Notes under the pieces: model-generated | Told to the model about the DNA's origin: nothing | Seen by the model: the letters and a program-made list of their open reading frames with translations, nothing else | Databases searched by the model: none | NCBI RefSeq assembly: GCF_017603965.1 | Contig: NZ_CP071955.1 | Span: forward strand, 496,001 to 560,000 | DNA length: 64,000 nt | DNA from: Xanthomonas fragariae | GTDB taxonomy: Bacteria > Pseudomonadota > Gammaproteobacteria > Xanthomonadales > Xanthomonadaceae | Direction: 5' to 3' | Shown here: piece after piece, positions 8,322 through 18,524 of the stretch | Layout: each line of letters opens with the position of its first letter | How positions within the stretch are numbered: the stretch's first letter is position 1 | Position numbers and translations under genes: made by a program

Positions 8322-9488
8322 TTAGCGCTGCTCGGGCGCCTCGCTGACCGACGTACGCGGCGTAGCAGCGGTAGCGGCGGCGGCTTCGGCAGCCTTGGCC
8401 AGCGCAGTGGCCGAGGCCAACTGGGTGCGTGTGGAGACGCGCGGTGCGGCCGGCGCCGCGTCGCTGACAGTGCCCGCTGCCGCTGCCCCGGCCGAAGCAG
8501 GCGTCGTAACCGGCGCTCCCACCGCTCCCACCGCTGCGGCGCCGGTGGCGGCCGCAGCGCTCAGGTCCGGCACATGGGTGTCGGCGTCCTGGGTTGACTT
8601 GCCCAGCGTCACGCCCTGACCGGCGCCGGCCAGCGCGGTCTGCTCGGCGTCCTGAGTCATCACCACGATACTGATGCGGCGGTTGATCGGATTCTGCGGA
8701 TTGGTCTTGTCGAACAGGACCGACGACGACAACCCCACCACGCGGGCGACCTTTGCATCGGCCATGCCGCTGCTCACCAGCGTGCGGCGCGCGGCATTGG
8801 CACGGTCGGCGCTGAGTTCCCAGTTGGTGTAACCGGTATCGCTGCTGTAGGCGGTGGTGTCGGTGTGACCGGTGATGCTGATGTGGTTGGGCACCTGATT
8901 GATGAAGCTGGACAGTTCACGCAGGATGTCCACGGTGTACGGCTTGAGCTGATCGCGGCCGATATCGAACATCGGGCGATTCTGCTTGTCCACGATCTGG
9001 ATGCGCAGGCCGTCGGGGGTTAGGTCGAGCAATAACTGGTCCTTGAACGGCTCCAGCGCCTGGCTCTTGTCGATGGCTTCCTTCAGGTCCTGCATCAGCG
9101 CTTCCAGGCGCTGCTTGTCCTTGGCGCGGCTGTCTTCGTTGCTGTCTGCGGCGTCGTCGCGCTTGCGGCCCATTTCGTCCTTTTGCCCCTTGGCCATGTC
9201 GGCGGTGCCGCCGAGCTTGATCATCGAGGTGCTGGCGCCGCCTGGGCCGTTCATGCCCGGCGAAGGCGCCGGCGATTTGCCCGACAACGGGCTGGGATTG
9301 CGAAAGTATTCCGAGATCGCGGCGCGCTGCTCCTTGGTGGTGGCGGCCATCAGCCACAGCACCAGAAAGAACGCCATCATCGCGGTCACGAAGTCGGCAA
9401 ACGCCACTTTCCACGCGCCGCCGTGATGGCCGCCACCCTGTACCTTTTTGATCCGCCGGATGACGACGGTGGATTTGCCCTGGGCCAT
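8322..9488 (-). CDS. motB: Flagellar motor stator protein MotB
   Basis: The 388-aa protein has a short basic N-terminus and one membrane helix (about 28-50) that carries the proton-binding Asp32 in AFADFVTAMMAFF. A plug/linker region precedes a C-terminal OmpA-like peptidoglycan-binding domain (about 170-275, SITGHTDTTAYSS, NWELSADRANAARR). The C-terminus is an unusual Ala-rich low-complexity extension of about 110 residues. It lies 10 bp downstream of motA. Confidence 0.95.
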   Translation of the reverse strand: MAQGKSTVVIRRIKKVQGGGHHGGAWKVAFADFVTAMMAFFLVLWLMAATTKEQRAAISEYFRNPSPLSGKSPAPSPGMNGPGGASTSMIKLGGTADMAKGQKDEMGRKRDDAADSNEDSRAKDKQRLEALMQDLKEAIDKSQALEPFKDQLLLDLTPDGLRIQIVDKQNRPMFDIGRDQLKPYTVDILRELSSFINQVPNHISITGHTDTTAYSSDTGYTNWELSADRANAARRTLVSSGMADAKVARVVGLSSSVLFDKTNPQNPINRRISIVVMTQDAEQTALAGAGQGVTLGKSTQDADTHVPDLSAAAATGAAAVGAVGAPVTTPASAGAAAAGTVSDAAPAAPRVSTRTQLASATALAKAAEAAAATAATPRTSVSEAPEQR

Positions 9489-9498
9489 GACCGCGGCC

Positions 9499-10353
9499 CT
9501 ACTTGATCGTCTTCAGGTGCGTTTCGAAATTGCCGAAGCTCGGACGCACGCTGGAGGGCAGCGTCTTGCGTGCGAATTCCAGCGCAATCTTCGGGTTGTA
9601 GCCACGCAGGCACGCCAGCAGCGCGGTCTTGACCGCTTCGTACATGCGTCCATCCTGGTCTGCACGCGCCTCCATCGCCGCCGCGAGCGGTGCCACAAAG
9701 CCATAGGCCAGCAGGATGCCGAGGAAGGTGCCGACCAGCGCGGCGCCGACATGATGACCGATCTCTTCGATCGGCCCGCCGATCGAACCCATCGTGATCA
9801 CGATGCCGAGCACCGCCGCTACGATGCCGAAGCCGGGAAGGCCGTCGGAAACCTTGCTCAAGGCATGCGATGGCGCCATCGCCTCGTGGTGATGTTTTTC
9901 CAGTTCCAGTTCGAGCAGCGGCTCCAGCTCGTGCGGCTCGATGTTGCTGCCGGTCATCAGGCGCAGGCAATCGGTGATGAAGTCCAGCAGGTGATGGTCG
10001 GCAAGCACCTTTGGGTAGTTGCCGAAGATGGTGCTGTCCTGCGGCTTTTCGACGTGATCTTCCAAGGCCATGAAGCCGTCGCGGCGGGCCTTGTTCAACA
10101 ATTCGTAGACCAGGCTCAGCGTGTCCCTGTAGTCATCGGACTTGTACTGCGGGCCCTTGAATACGCCCAGGATGCTGCTGAAGGTTTCCTTGACGATCTT
10201 GGCCGGTGTGCTGACCAGGAAGGCGCCCAGCGCCGCACCACCGATGATCAACAGCTCGTACGGCTGCCACAACGCACCCAGTTTTCCATGCGACAGCACA
10301 TAGCCGCCCAGGACACTGACGATGACGACGATGAAGCCGATAATGATGAGCAT
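9499..10353 (-). CDS. motA: Flagellar motor stator protein MotA
   Basis: The 284-aa protein has four membrane helices and the typical large cytoplasmic loop. Residues known to matter in E. coli MotA occur at identical positions: Arg90 and Glu98 (RRDGFMALED) and Pro173 in DGLPGFGIVAAVLGI. With MotB it forms the proton-driven stator. ATG 10353 lies about 30 bp after a sigma-28-type promoter. Confidence 0.96.
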   Translation of the reverse strand: MLIIIGFIVVIVSVLGGYVLSHGKLGALWQPYELLIIGGAALGAFLVSTPAKIVKETFSSILGVFKGPQYKSDDYRDTLSLVYELLNKARRDGFMALEDHVEKPQDSTIFGNYPKVLADHHLLDFITDCLRLMTGSNIEPHELEPLLELELEKHHHEAMAPSHALSKVSDGLPGFGIVAAVLGIVITMGSIGGPIEEIGHHVGAALVGTFLGILLAYGFVAPLAAAMEARADQDGRMYEAVKTALLACLRGYNPKIALEFARKTLPSSVRPSFGNFETHLKTIK

Positions 10354-10385
10354 GGCGCAGCCAGAAGCAAACAGAGGTTGCTGTT

Positions 10386-10412
10386 GTTTCGGCTTGCGCG
10401 GCGGATTCTTGA
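10386..10412 (-). promoter_or_regulatory. Sigma-28 (FliA) type promoter for motAB
   Basis: On the minus strand TCAAGAAT is followed by exactly 11 bases and GCCGAAAC, close to the consensus TAAAGTTT-N11-GCCGATAA. The -10 end lies 33 bp before the motA start. Class III flagellar control fits the family. Confidence 0.75.
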
Positions 10413-10623
10413 AGCGCGCGGTGTGAAGATGTGCGCTGTGACTGAACGATCAGCCGATTGTCGCTGCGGCCTTATGCACGCAAAGGACCGGCTTGGCCGC
10501 CGGCCGATGACAGTGGGAGCCTTGGGTAGGCTGCGGTGATGCCTTGTCGTAGCGTTGGGCCAGTACGCAGATGCTTGCAGTGGCGTCGTCTTTGGTAGTT
10601 GCCACGACGTCTTGCCGCAGCCA

Positions 10624-11088
10624 TCAGGCCGGCTGCGCTTCGGCACCACCGCGCTGCAATGGGTTGGGCAGCGTTTGGCCGTTTTCGGTAAAGCCCAGCG
10701 ACACCGAATTGAGGCAGTGGCGCTCGCCGGTCGGCGGCGGGCCATCCGGAAACACATGGCCCAGGTGGCTGTCGCAGCGCGCGCAGACGATTTCGGTGCG
10801 GATCATGCCGTAGCCGATATCGCGGATCTCGCGCACATGGGTCGGATCATAGGGCGCAAAGAAACTCGGCCAGCCGGTACCGGATTCGAACTTGGCGCTG
10901 GAGCGGAACAGCGGTAGCCCGCACAGGCGGCAGGTGTAGACACCGTCCAGCTTGTTGTCCAGGAACACCCCACAGAACGGCGCCTCGGTGCCATGTTGCA
11001 GCAACACGCGCTGTTCCTCGCCGCTGAGCCCGGCGGTCAGCGCGTCGCGTTGGGCGGGGGAAGGAGGGGTCAGATCGAACTGGCTCAT
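10624..11088 (-). CDS. msrB: Peptide-methionine (R)-S-oxide reductase MsrB
   Basis: The 154-aa enzyme reduces methionine-R-sulfoxide in proteins. Zinc cysteines are C53/C56 (CRLC) and C102/C105 (CARC), and the catalytic cysteine is C125 in GERHCLNSVS. It also has GTGWPSF and DSHLGHVFPDGP. The start at ATG 11088 has GAGAG 6 bp upstream. It is a single-domain protein, not fused to MsrA. Confidence 0.95.
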   Translation of the reverse strand: MSQFDLTPPSPAQRDALTAGLSGEEQRVLLQHGTEAPFCGVFLDNKLDGVYTCRLCGLPLFRSSAKFESGTGWPSFFAPYDPTHVREIRDIGYGMIRTEIVCARCDSHLGHVFPDGPPPTGERHCLNSVSLGFTENGQTLPNPLQRGGAEAQPA

Positions 11089-11373
11089 AAGGCTCTCGCA
11101 TACGCTCGCCCGCGGGGTGCCGACGCCTGCCCCAGTGGATGTGGGCGGTGGGCGCATTGTTCAACCTGGCCGCGCCGCAAGCCCCTCTCCCGCAGAAGGG
11201 GTTGGGCTGAGCAATTGCCTGATAAGGGAGGAGCCGGCATGGGCAACGGAATTGCGTCTTCGCGTTGCAATGACCTAACGAAAGCGTTCATCCGGTAGCC
11301 GACTGTCTGCATTGCTGCCGCACGCTGGCGCCCCCATCGAAGTAGGACTTCTCGATCACTCAAGGTGCATGTC

Positions 11374-11805
11374 ATGGCGACCCATTCTTCAATACGCGGT
11401 TTGCTGCTGTGCGGCCTGCTGGCCATTGCCGGTACGGCGGTGGCGCAATCGGCAACCAGTACGCGTTCGTCCAATACCCTGCAGCCCATTACCACGCCGA
11501 CTCCGGTGCAGCCCATCGTCACGGCGCCGCGTGCCGTCCAGCCGGCCGCGGCCAGCACGCCGGTGCCGTCGCAGCTCGGTCAGCGCCAGTCTGCCCCGAC
11601 CATCCCGACCCGCGGCCCGGCACAGACCCCCGTTGCGCCCGTGGGCAGCCAGGTCGCGCCGGCCACCGCACCGATGGTCTACGACCGCAACGGTCGCTTG
11701 CTGCAAGGCATGCAGCCGGCCGGTGCCAACCGGGTGCTGGACACCAAAACCGGGCGTTACTACGACGCAGTCCCGGCCGGTGATGGCATGCGCGTGGTGC
11801 GCTGA
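11374..11805 (+). CDS. Secreted Pro/Thr/Ala-rich protein of unknown function
   Basis: The 143-aa protein has a signal peptide (SIRGLLLCGLLAIAGTAVAQ). A long disordered Pro/Thr/Val/Ala stretch follows, then a conserved-looking end (MVYDRNGRLLQGM, GRYYDAVPAGDGMRVV). ATG 11374 has AAGGTG 6 bp upstream. It is probably periplasmic; no known family. Confidence 0.7.
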   Translation: MATHSSIRGLLLCGLLAIAGTAVAQSATSTRSSNTLQPITTPTPVQPIVTAPRAVQPAAASTPVPSQLGQRQSAPTIPTRGPAQTPVAPVGSQVAPATAPMVYDRNGRLLQGMQPAGANRVLDTKTGRYYDAVPAGDGMRVVR

Positions 11806-11808
11806 ACG

Positions 11809-12291
11809 TTATTTGACGAATGCGGCAGGAAGGCTGGCGACCGCTGCGGATCGCTGGCGACGCGCAGCCGGCCTGGACTCGCGTACATGCGGCATGGTCG
11901 GCAAGGTGCTGCCGAGCAGCTTGCGATACGACGCCATCTCGCTGATGCGCGTCTTGAGCGGGTAATCGAAATCGCTGGAAACCAGGTGGCATTCCAGCAC
12001 GTCGGGGAGCTTGAGCGCGGTGCGACGGAATTCTTCGAAGATGTCGCCGGATTTGTAGGCCGGACTGATTTCAATCAACACCAGCAGGCTGGCTTTGAGA
12101 CAGTGCGGGTCCAGTGGCATGTAGTAACCGGCGATGGCGCCGTTGCGCTCCAGCCGGCGCACCCGCTCGGTGCATGGTGCGGTCGACAGGCCGACGCGTT
12201 CGCCCAATTCGGTAAAGCAAATCCGCTCCTGCTGCAGGATGCGCAGGATCTTGCGGTCGATCTTGTCCGGTTCATGCAGGCGGGCAGCCAT
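11809..12291 (-). CDS. Lrp/AsnC-family regulator, probable activator of dadA-alr
   Basis: The 160-aa protein has an N-terminal winged helix-turn-helix ([33 protein letters not shown]). A RAM/ligand-binding domain follows ([26 protein letters not shown]). The usual Lrp ending (TYVVMEEVK) is replaced by a basic, Ala-rich tail. It is divergent from dadA with a 146-bp gap. Lrp-type activators of D-amino-acid dehydrogenase genes are well known, so control of dadA is a reasonable inference. Confidence 0.88.
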   Translation of the reverse strand: MAARLHEPDKIDRKILRILQQERICFTELGERVGLSTAPCTERVRRLERNGAIAGYYMPLDPHCLKASLLVLIEISPAYKSGDIFEEFRRTALKLPDVLECHLVSSDFDYPLKTRISEMASYRKLLGSTLPTMPHVRESRPAARRQRSAAVASLPAAFVK

Positions 12292-12437
12292 GGGGTCTGT
12301 CTCCACAAGGTGTGACAGGAAGTTCCACTGCAAAGGTGTGCCGATTTCGAAATGGCACTGCCCGGCTCGCAATATACTGCGCCCGACCGTCTCCCCAGCG
12401 CTTGGTTGTGGGGGAATACCCTTTCCAGGAAAACGAC

Positions 12438-13727
12438 ATGCGTGTGCTCATTCTCGGTAGCGGCGTCATCGGCACGACGACCGCGTGGTATCTGGCGCAA
12501 GCCGGCTGGGAGGTCACCGTGGTCGACCGTCAGCCAGCGGCGGCGCTGGAAACCAGCTACGCCAATGCTGGGCAGCTGTCGTTCGGTTACACCTCGCCCT
12601 GGGCTGCGCCCGGCGTGCCCGGCAAGGCGATGAAGTGGTTGTTCGAACAGCATGCGCCGCTGTCGATCCGGCCCACCCGCGACCTGCGCCAGCTGGCGTG
12701 GCTGAGCCAGATGCTGCGTAACTGCACTGTCGAGCGGTATGCGGTGAACAAGGCGCGCATGGTGCGTATGTCCGACTACAGCCGCGATTGTTTGAACGAG
12801 TTGCGTGCCAGCACCGGTATCGAGTTCGAAGGCCGCCAGCTTGGCACCACCCAGTTGTTCCGCACCCAGCAGCAACTGGATGCTGCTGCGCAGGACATCG
12901 AAGTATTGACGCAGTATGGCGTGCCGTACCAATTGCTGAACCCGGCGCAGATCGCGCAGTTCGAACCCGGCCTGGCTGGCGGTGGTGCGCAGATGGCCGG
13001 CGCCTTGCGCCTGCCCGAAGACCAGACCGGCGACTGCCTGCTGTTCACCCAACGCCTGGCCGAGCTGGCCGCGCAGGCCGGTGTGGAATTCCGCTATGGG
13101 CAGCAGATCGAGCGACTTGAGCACGATGGCCGCCGCGTCAGCGGCGTGCAGATCGATGGCCGCATCGAAACCGCCGACCGTTACGTGCTGGCGCTGGGCA
13201 GCTATTCGGCCGACCTGCTGCTCTCGTTGGGCCTGCATCTGCCGGTCTACCCGCTCAAGGGCTATTCGCTGACGATCCCGATCGTCGATGCGCAACGCGC
13301 GCCGACCTCCACGGTGCTGGACGAGAGCTACAAGATCGCGCTCACCCGTTTCGACGAACGCATCCGCGTCGGCGGCATGGCCGAGGTGGCCGGCTTCGAT
13401 CTGTCGTTGCCTCCGCGTCGTCGCGCCACCCTGGAAATGGTGGTCAACGCTCTGTTTCCCGGCGGTGGCGATCTGGCCCGGGCCGAGTTCTGGACCGGCC
13501 TGCGCCCGGCCACGCCGGATGGCACGCCGGTGGTCGGCGGCACGCCGTACGCCAATCTGTTCCTCAATACCGGCCACGGCACCCTGGGCTGGACCATGGC
13601 CTGCGGCTCGGGCCGCTATCTGGCCGACGTGATGCAGGGCCGCTCGCCCGATATCGATAGCGAGGGCCTGGACGTGTTTCGTTACCTGTCGCCCCGCAGC
13701 GCCCGCACGCAGCAGGAGGCCGCGTAG
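12438..13727 (+). CDS. dadA: D-amino acid dehydrogenase small subunit
   Basis: The 429-aa FAD-dependent oxidoreductase begins [19 protein letters not shown] (dinucleotide-binding GxGxxG). Family features are [31 protein letters not shown] and [16 protein letters not shown]. It oxidises D-alanine and other D-amino acids to keto acids at the inner membrane, feeding the respiratory chain. ATG 12438 has AGGA 8 bp upstream. Its stop codon overlaps the alr start, so the two form a D/L-alanine catabolic operon. Confidence 0.95.
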   Translation: MRVLILGSGVIGTTTAWYLAQAGWEVTVVDRQPAAALETSYANAGQLSFGYTSPWAAPGVPGKAMKWLFEQHAPLSIRPTRDLRQLAWLSQMLRNCTVERYAVNKARMVRMSDYSRDCLNELRASTGIEFEGRQLGTTQLFRTQQQLDAAAQDIEVLTQYGVPYQLLNPAQIAQFEPGLAGGGAQMAGALRLPEDQTGDCLLFTQRLAELAAQAGVEFRYGQQIERLEHDGRRVSGVQIDGRIETADRYVLALGSYSADLLLSLGLHLPVYPLKGYSLTIPIVDAQRAPTSTVLDESYKIALTRFDERIRVGGMAEVAGFDLSLPPRRRATLEMVVNALFPGGGDLARAEFWTGLRPATPDGTPVVGGTPYANLFLNTGHGTLGWTMACGSGRYLADVMQGRSPDIDSEGLDVFRYLSPRSARTQQEAA

Positions 13728-14812
13728 TGCGCCCTGCGCAAGCGTCGATCGATCTGAATGCATTGCGTCACAACTACCGTCTGGCCAAGCACCTGGGCGG
13801 CAGTAAGGCCTTGGCGGTGGTCAAGGCCGACGCTTATGGCCACGGCGCGGTGCGCTGCGCACGGGCGCTGGACGGCGAGGCCGACGGCTTTGCGGTGGCG
13901 TGTATCGAAGAAGCCCTGGAGCTGCGTCAGGCCGGCATCCGCGCACCGATCTTGTTGTTGGAAGGCTTCTTCGAGCACGACGAGTTGCGCCTGATTGCCG
14001 AGCACGATCTGTGGACGGTGGTGGCCACACCGCAGCAGGTGCGTGCGCTGGCCGATTTCCAGAGCCCGCGGCGATTGCGGGTGTGGTTGAAGCTGGACAG
14101 CGGTATGCACCGTTTGGGCCTGTCGCCGGAAGATTTCCGTGCGGCGTGGTTGCGTTTGCGTGGGCTGCCACAGATCGCTTCGATGGTGCTGATGACCCAC
14201 CTGGCGCGCGCCGATGAGCTGGAGTGCAGCCGCACCGACGAACAGGCCGTCGCCTTCGCGTTGACCGCTGGCGGGATGCGTGCGGAGACCAGTCTGCGCA
14301 ATTCGCCCGGGCTGCTCGGCTGGCCAGCCTTGCGCAACGATTGGTCGCGTCCGGGGCTGATGCTGTACGGCGCAAACCCGTTCGCGCGGGAAACCGACAC
14401 CACCGCGCAACTGCGCCCGGTCATGACGCTGCGCTCGCGCATCATCTCCGTGCGCGAACTGCCGGCCGGCGAGCCGGTCGGTTACGGCGCCCGTTTCGTA
14501 GCCGAACGGCCGACCCGTGTCGGCGTGGTGGCGATGGGTTATGCCGACGGTTATCCGCAGTTCGCGCCCAACGGCACGCCGATGTGGGTGGATGGACAGG
14601 TCTGCCCGTTGATTGGGCGCGTGTCGATGGACATGCTGACCGTGGACCTGACCGATCATCCGCAGGCACAGATCGGCGCCAGCGTGCAGTTATGGGGCGA
14701 TGCGCCGCGTGCGAGCCCGTTGGCTGCGCAGTGCAACGTCAGCGCGTATCAACTGTTGTGTGGACTCAAGCGTGTGCCGCGGGTGTATGTGGATGAGGGT
14801 GCGGCGGGCTAG
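13727..14812 (+). CDS. alr: Alanine racemase (catabolic type)
   Basis: The 361-aa PLP enzyme interconverts L- and D-alanine, supplying DadA and peptidoglycan synthesis. The PLP lysine is K33 in [15 protein letters not shown]. The second catalytic tyrosine lies in VGYGARF, and [10 protein letters not shown] is typical. The GTG start shares a base with the dadA stop TAG (translational coupling). Confidence 0.95.
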   Translation: MRPAQASIDLNALRHNYRLAKHLGGSKALAVVKADAYGHGAVRCARALDGEADGFAVACIEEALELRQAGIRAPILLLEGFFEHDELRLIAEHDLWTVVATPQQVRALADFQSPRRLRVWLKLDSGMHRLGLSPEDFRAAWLRLRGLPQIASMVLMTHLARADELECSRTDEQAVAFALTAGGMRAETSLRNSPGLLGWPALRNDWSRPGLMLYGANPFARETDTTAQLRPVMTLRSRIISVRELPAGEPVGYGARFVAERPTRVGVVAMGYADGYPQFAPNGTPMWVDGQVCPLIGRVSMDMLTVDLTDHPQAQIGASVQLWGDAPRASPLAAQCNVSAYQLLCGLKRVPRVYVDEGAAG

Positions 14813-15082
14813 GGCGACGCGGTAAATCGGGCAGAAACTGCATGCTGTCGTCGCGTTGCGATGCGTCGACCTGGAACGTTTCATGCAAAACCTCCAAGCG
14901 GAAGGTAGGCAGCGTACCGGGCGTTCCAGCAGTGCGGGGGTGCGCCCGGTCGCCCGCAACGCGTGGCGCGCCAGGGCTCGCAAGCGTATTGCCGCGCGGT
15001 TAATTCGCATCGGGCAGGCCGTGACGGCGGGTTCACCACGCCTGCGCCCGGGCTTCACGGCATAGTCCAGAAGATCATTCGC

Positions 15083-15580
15083 ATGGACACCCACTCTTTC
15101 CGCACAAAGTCGGCTTCTCCGGCGCCGGCACACATGCCCTCGGACGTGCGCCTGCAGTTTATCGACTGGGCGAAACAACACGGTCACAACCCCGCCACCG
15201 GCGCTGCAACATTTGTTGCCCTGCAAAGCGATGTGGATCTGGATCTGGCCACGCGCCCGCTACGTCTGAAGCCGGGCACCGATGCGCGTGATGCGCTGCG
15301 CGAGCACTTGGCCGCACTGGCGCGTCAGCTCGATGTCGCGGTGCAGTTCCCGCCGGTTTACGTCTACACCGCTGCCAATGGCCTGGATTACCGCTATTCG
15401 CTGATGCTGGTGATTGCCGAGGACTGCGTCGAGTGGACTTGTCGGGTCTGGCAGGACCTTGACTATCAGGGAATGCTCACCGGCCGTGGACAGGGTCCGC
15501 GCGCCAACTATTCACAACTGGCGCGGATGGCGCTGGAACACGAGCTTGATCAGGAGCGCCCGCGTTATGTCCAGGCATGA
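15083..15580 (+). CDS. Conserved hypothetical protein
   Basis: The 165-aa soluble protein has no signal peptide and no recognised domain. Its C-terminal half is rich in aromatic residues (VYVYTAANGLDYRYSLMLVI, VEWTCRVWQDLDYQG). ATG 15083 was chosen as the first ATG after the unlikely upstream extension. It overlaps the next gene by 14 bp, which suggests co-expression. Confidence 0.65.
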   Translation: MDTHSFRTKSASPAPAHMPSDVRLQFIDWAKQHGHNPATGAATFVALQSDVDLDLATRPLRLKPGTDARDALREHLAALARQLDVAVQFPPVYVYTAANGLDYRYSLMLVIAEDCVEWTCRVWQDLDYQGMLTGRGQGPRANYSQLARMALEHELDQERPRYVQA

Positions 15581-15857
15581 ATTCGAATTGCAGCTGCTGC
15601 TGGGCGCGCAGATCGCCAGCGGCCAAGACGGCTTCAGTCAGCGCTGCCGCAGCGAATGTGTCGAGCTGGGGCTGCCGCAGGTGCGCCTGTTGTTGCTGTG
15701 CGCCGACGACGCACGTTCTAGCGCCTGGCACCAGGAGGCACAGCGCTGGATGGACGAGCAACTGCGCCGCGAAGGCGAGTGGGTGTTCCGCGGCGTGATC
15801 GCCGGAATCGTGGTATCGGCAGCCTGCATTGGCTTGGCCGTTGCGAGCTGGTGGTGA
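15567..15857 (+). CDS. Small C-terminally membrane-anchored protein
   Basis: The 96-aa protein has an N-terminal soluble part (SRHEFELQLLLGAQIAS) and one C-terminal membrane helix (FRGVIAGIVVSAACIGLAVA). ATG 15567 is preceded by GGAG at about 9 bp and overlaps the upstream gene. Function unknown. Confidence 0.65.
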   Translation: MSRHEFELQLLLGAQIASGQDGFSQRCRSECVELGLPQVRLLLLCADDARSSAWHQEAQRWMDEQLRREGEWVFRGVIAGIVVSAACIGLAVASWW

Positions 15858-15980
15858 AAAACGGGCCGGTCGAACGCCCGGCCGGCGACAGTGGCAGCGT
15901 GAGCCGGGTCAGCCTCCTGTGCACCCGCTGACGACATCAAGCATGGTTTTATCCGCTCGTCATCCGCACTGGCATTACCC

Positions 15981-18014
15981 GTGGCCCCCGATTTGAGCAC
16001 CTCGACCCCCAGTCCCGACCCGGCCACCGGCCTTCCTGCCGCTATCGCGCAGCCATTCCTGGACCAGGGGATGTACCACGAGATTTTCCATAACGTAGAC
16101 GCAGGTTTCTGCGTCATCGATATGGTGTTCGAGGGCGACCAGGCGGTCGATTACGTCATTCGCATGACCAATGGCGCGTTTGAGCGCTATACCGGTCTGT
16201 CCAACGTGGTGAATGTGTCCATCCGCGGCATGCTCGCCGAGCATGAACAGGAGTGGTTCGACCGCTACGGCCATGTCGCGCGCACCGGTAATCGCATCCA
16301 CTTCGAAATGCAGGCCAGGGCGCTGCGCCGCTGGTATTCGGTCGATGCGTTCCGGGTCGGAGAACCGGACCAAGCGCGGGTCGCGGTGCTGTTCATGGAC
16401 ATCACCGAGCGCAAACGCGTCGAGCGCGAACTGGCCGAGAGCGAAGCGCGTTTCAGCGCGCTGGCCGACGGCCTACCGATGCCGGTGTGGGTGCTGGACG
16501 CGCAAGGCGTGGTGCGTTTCGTCAACAGCGCCTATGGTGAATTCTTTGGTCTGGATATTTCCAGCGGCACGGTATCGGCGTGGAGCGAGTTGCTGCATCC
16601 TGACGACTTGCCGATTTTCCAGTTCGAACTCGCCGCTTCGCTGGAAGAACAACGCGGCCTGCGTGCGCTGGTGCGCGCACGTCGCCACGATGGGCAGTGG
16701 CGCTGGATCGAAATGACCGCCACGCCGCGCTATTCGGCCGATGGCCGGTTTATCGGCCTGGCCGGTAGCAGCCCGGATGTGACCGAGCAGCGCGAAATCG
16801 AACTGGCGCGCGAGCAATTGCTTGAATCCGAGCGCAGCGCGCGCAGCGAAGCTGAGAGCATGGCGCGGCTGAAGGACGAGTTCCTGGCCACGCTATCGCA
16901 TGAATTGCGCACGCCGCTGACCACGATCCTGGGTTGGAGCGAATTGCTGCTGCAGCGGGTCGAAGAGGGCCATCCCAACTACAAGGGCCTGTCGGTGATC
17001 GCCAGCAGCGCACGTGCGCAGAAGCGGCTGATTTCGGACATGCTCGATCTCAGCAGCATGTTGCTGGGCAAGGTGCAGCTGGAAGTCGAATCGCTGGATC
17101 TGGCCGAGCAGGTGCGCGAAGCCTTGACCACCCAGGAACTGGCGGCCGAAGGCAAGGATCAGGTGCTGGAGTTGCATGTGCCGTCCACGCCCTGCCTGGT
17201 GCTCGGCGATGCCACGCGCCTGCAGCAGGTGCTGTGGAATCTGCTCTCCAACGCGATCAAGTTCACCCCGGCGCACGGCCGTATCGACGTCAGCATCGAA
17301 CGCGACGACGGCCATCTGCTGGTGGCCGTGCGCGATTCCGGCGACGGCATTGCGGCCGAATTTTTGCCGCATCTGTTCGGCCGTTTTCGCCAGGCCGATG
17401 GCACCACCACGCGCCAGCACGGTGGCTTGGGTCTGGGCCTTGCGATCGTGCAGCAGCTGGTGGAAATGCACGGTGGCCAGGTCGGTGCGACCAGTGGCGG
17501 CCGCGGCAAGGGCGCGACATTCACCGTGCGCCTGCCCGAACATATTCCCGACCAGGCCAAACGCCCGCGACGCGAACTGCGGCGGCGCCTGATGTCCGAG
17601 CAGATCGTCGAGGCGCGCGCGCTCAACGGCCTGCGTCTGCTGGCGGTCGAAGATCAGCCGGACATGCTCGATTATCTACGCCGGCTGCTCGAAGAGCAGG
17701 GCGCCGAAGTGATCACTGCCGGCAGTGCCACCGATGCGTTGGCGTTGATCGATCATCGCGGTTACGCACGCTTCGATCTGATCCTCACCGATATCGGCAT
17801 GCCGGGCATGGATGGCTATGGGTTGATCCGTACCGTGCGCGAAAACATGGGTCTGGATGCCACTGCGTTACCGGCTGTGGCAGTGACCGCGCTAGCCCGC
17901 GACGATGACCGCAAGCGGGCGCTGGACTCTGGCTTTCAAGAGCATCTGGCCAAGCCGTATAGCGTGGCGCAGCTGGTCACCGCAGTGCGTGCAGCGCGCG
18001 AATCGGTGGAGTGA
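15981..18014 (+). CDS. Hybrid histidine kinase: PAS-PAS-HisKA-HATPase-REC
   Basis: The 677-aa soluble kinase has two PAS domains (about 30-150 and 155-285). The HisKA box has phospho-acceptor His307 in ATLSHELRTPLT. The HATPase part shows NLLSNAIKF, DSGDGI and GLGLGLAIV. A C-terminal receiver follows (about 545-675) with Asp604 in LILTDIGMPGMDG. No membrane segment is seen, so it senses a cytoplasmic signal. The start is GTG 15981. No output partner lies next to it. Confidence 0.92.
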   Translation: MAPDLSTSTPSPDPATGLPAAIAQPFLDQGMYHEIFHNVDAGFCVIDMVFEGDQAVDYVIRMTNGAFERYTGLSNVVNVSIRGMLAEHEQEWFDRYGHVARTGNRIHFEMQARALRRWYSVDAFRVGEPDQARVAVLFMDITERKRVERELAESEARFSALADGLPMPVWVLDAQGVVRFVNSAYGEFFGLDISSGTVSAWSELLHPDDLPIFQFELAASLEEQRGLRALVRARRHDGQWRWIEMTATPRYSADGRFIGLAGSSPDVTEQREIELAREQLLESERSARSEAESMARLKDEFLATLSHELRTPLTTILGWSELLLQRVEEGHPNYKGLSVIASSARAQKRLISDMLDLSSMLLGKVQLEVESLDLAEQVREALTTQELAAEGKDQVLELHVPSTPCLVLGDATRLQQVLWNLLSNAIKFTPAHGRIDVSIERDDGHLLVAVRDSGDGIAAEFLPHLFGRFRQADGTTTRQHGGLGLGLAIVQQLVEMHGGQVGATSGGRGKGATFTVRLPEHIPDQAKRPRRELRRRLMSEQIVEARALNGLRLLAVEDQPDMLDYLRRLLEEQGAEVITAGSATDALALIDHRGYARFDLILTDIGMPGMDGYGLIRTVRENMGLDATALPAVAVTALARDDDRKRALDSGFQEHLAKPYSVAQLVTAVRAARESVE

Positions 18015-18128
18015 TGCACGTGCGGCGCGAATGCCGCGCAATTGCAGGCACTGCATAAACACGCAGTTTGCTGCGTCTTTCACGCACGCTGGCCTAGCGT
18101 GGCACGCTCCTGTGGTGGAGATGTCACG

Positions 18129-18437
18129 ATGCCAAAATACGCCCCGCATGTTTATTCGGAACAGGTACAGATCGCCACGCTTGAGCACTGGGTATCCTTG
18201 CTCGATGGGCAGGAACGCGTGCGCATCGAACTCGATGACGGCAGCATGATCAGCGGCACGGTTGCAGTGCGTCCGAGTATTCAGATCTATCTCGACGATC
18301 AGGACAACGAAGGCTTGAACGGGCAACTGCGTCTGGATCAACTGGATGCCTCGCAGGAGCCGCAGTGGATCTGGATGGATCGGATCGTGGCGGTGCACCC
18401 GCTGTTGTTGGGAGCCGATCCGCAAGTCATGCCTTGA
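18129..18437 (+). CDS. DUF3247 family protein
   Basis: The 102-aa protein has the core ERVRIELDDGSMISGTVAVR, RPSIQIYLDD and WMDRIVAVHPL, matching the small DUF3247 family of Xanthomonadaceae. It looks like an Sm/SH3-type beta barrel, but its function is unknown. ATG 18129 has GGAGATG 8 bp upstream. Confidence 0.85.
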   Translation: MPKYAPHVYSEQVQIATLEHWVSLLDGQERVRIELDDGSMISGTVAVRPSIQIYLDDQDNEGLNGQLRLDQLDASQEPQWIWMDRIVAVHPLLLGADPQVMP

Positions 18438-18524
18438 GGCGGGTGTGTTGACGGTGTGTTTACTTCTCACCGTCGTGCTGTCGGCATGATGACCGACTGT
18501 CGCAACCGTTCAGGATTCCTCGCA

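Noticed and set aside
12075..13763. Minus-strand frame of 562 aa across dadA
   Set aside because: Composition is that of an antisense shadow; dadA has clear FAD motifs and a ribosome site.
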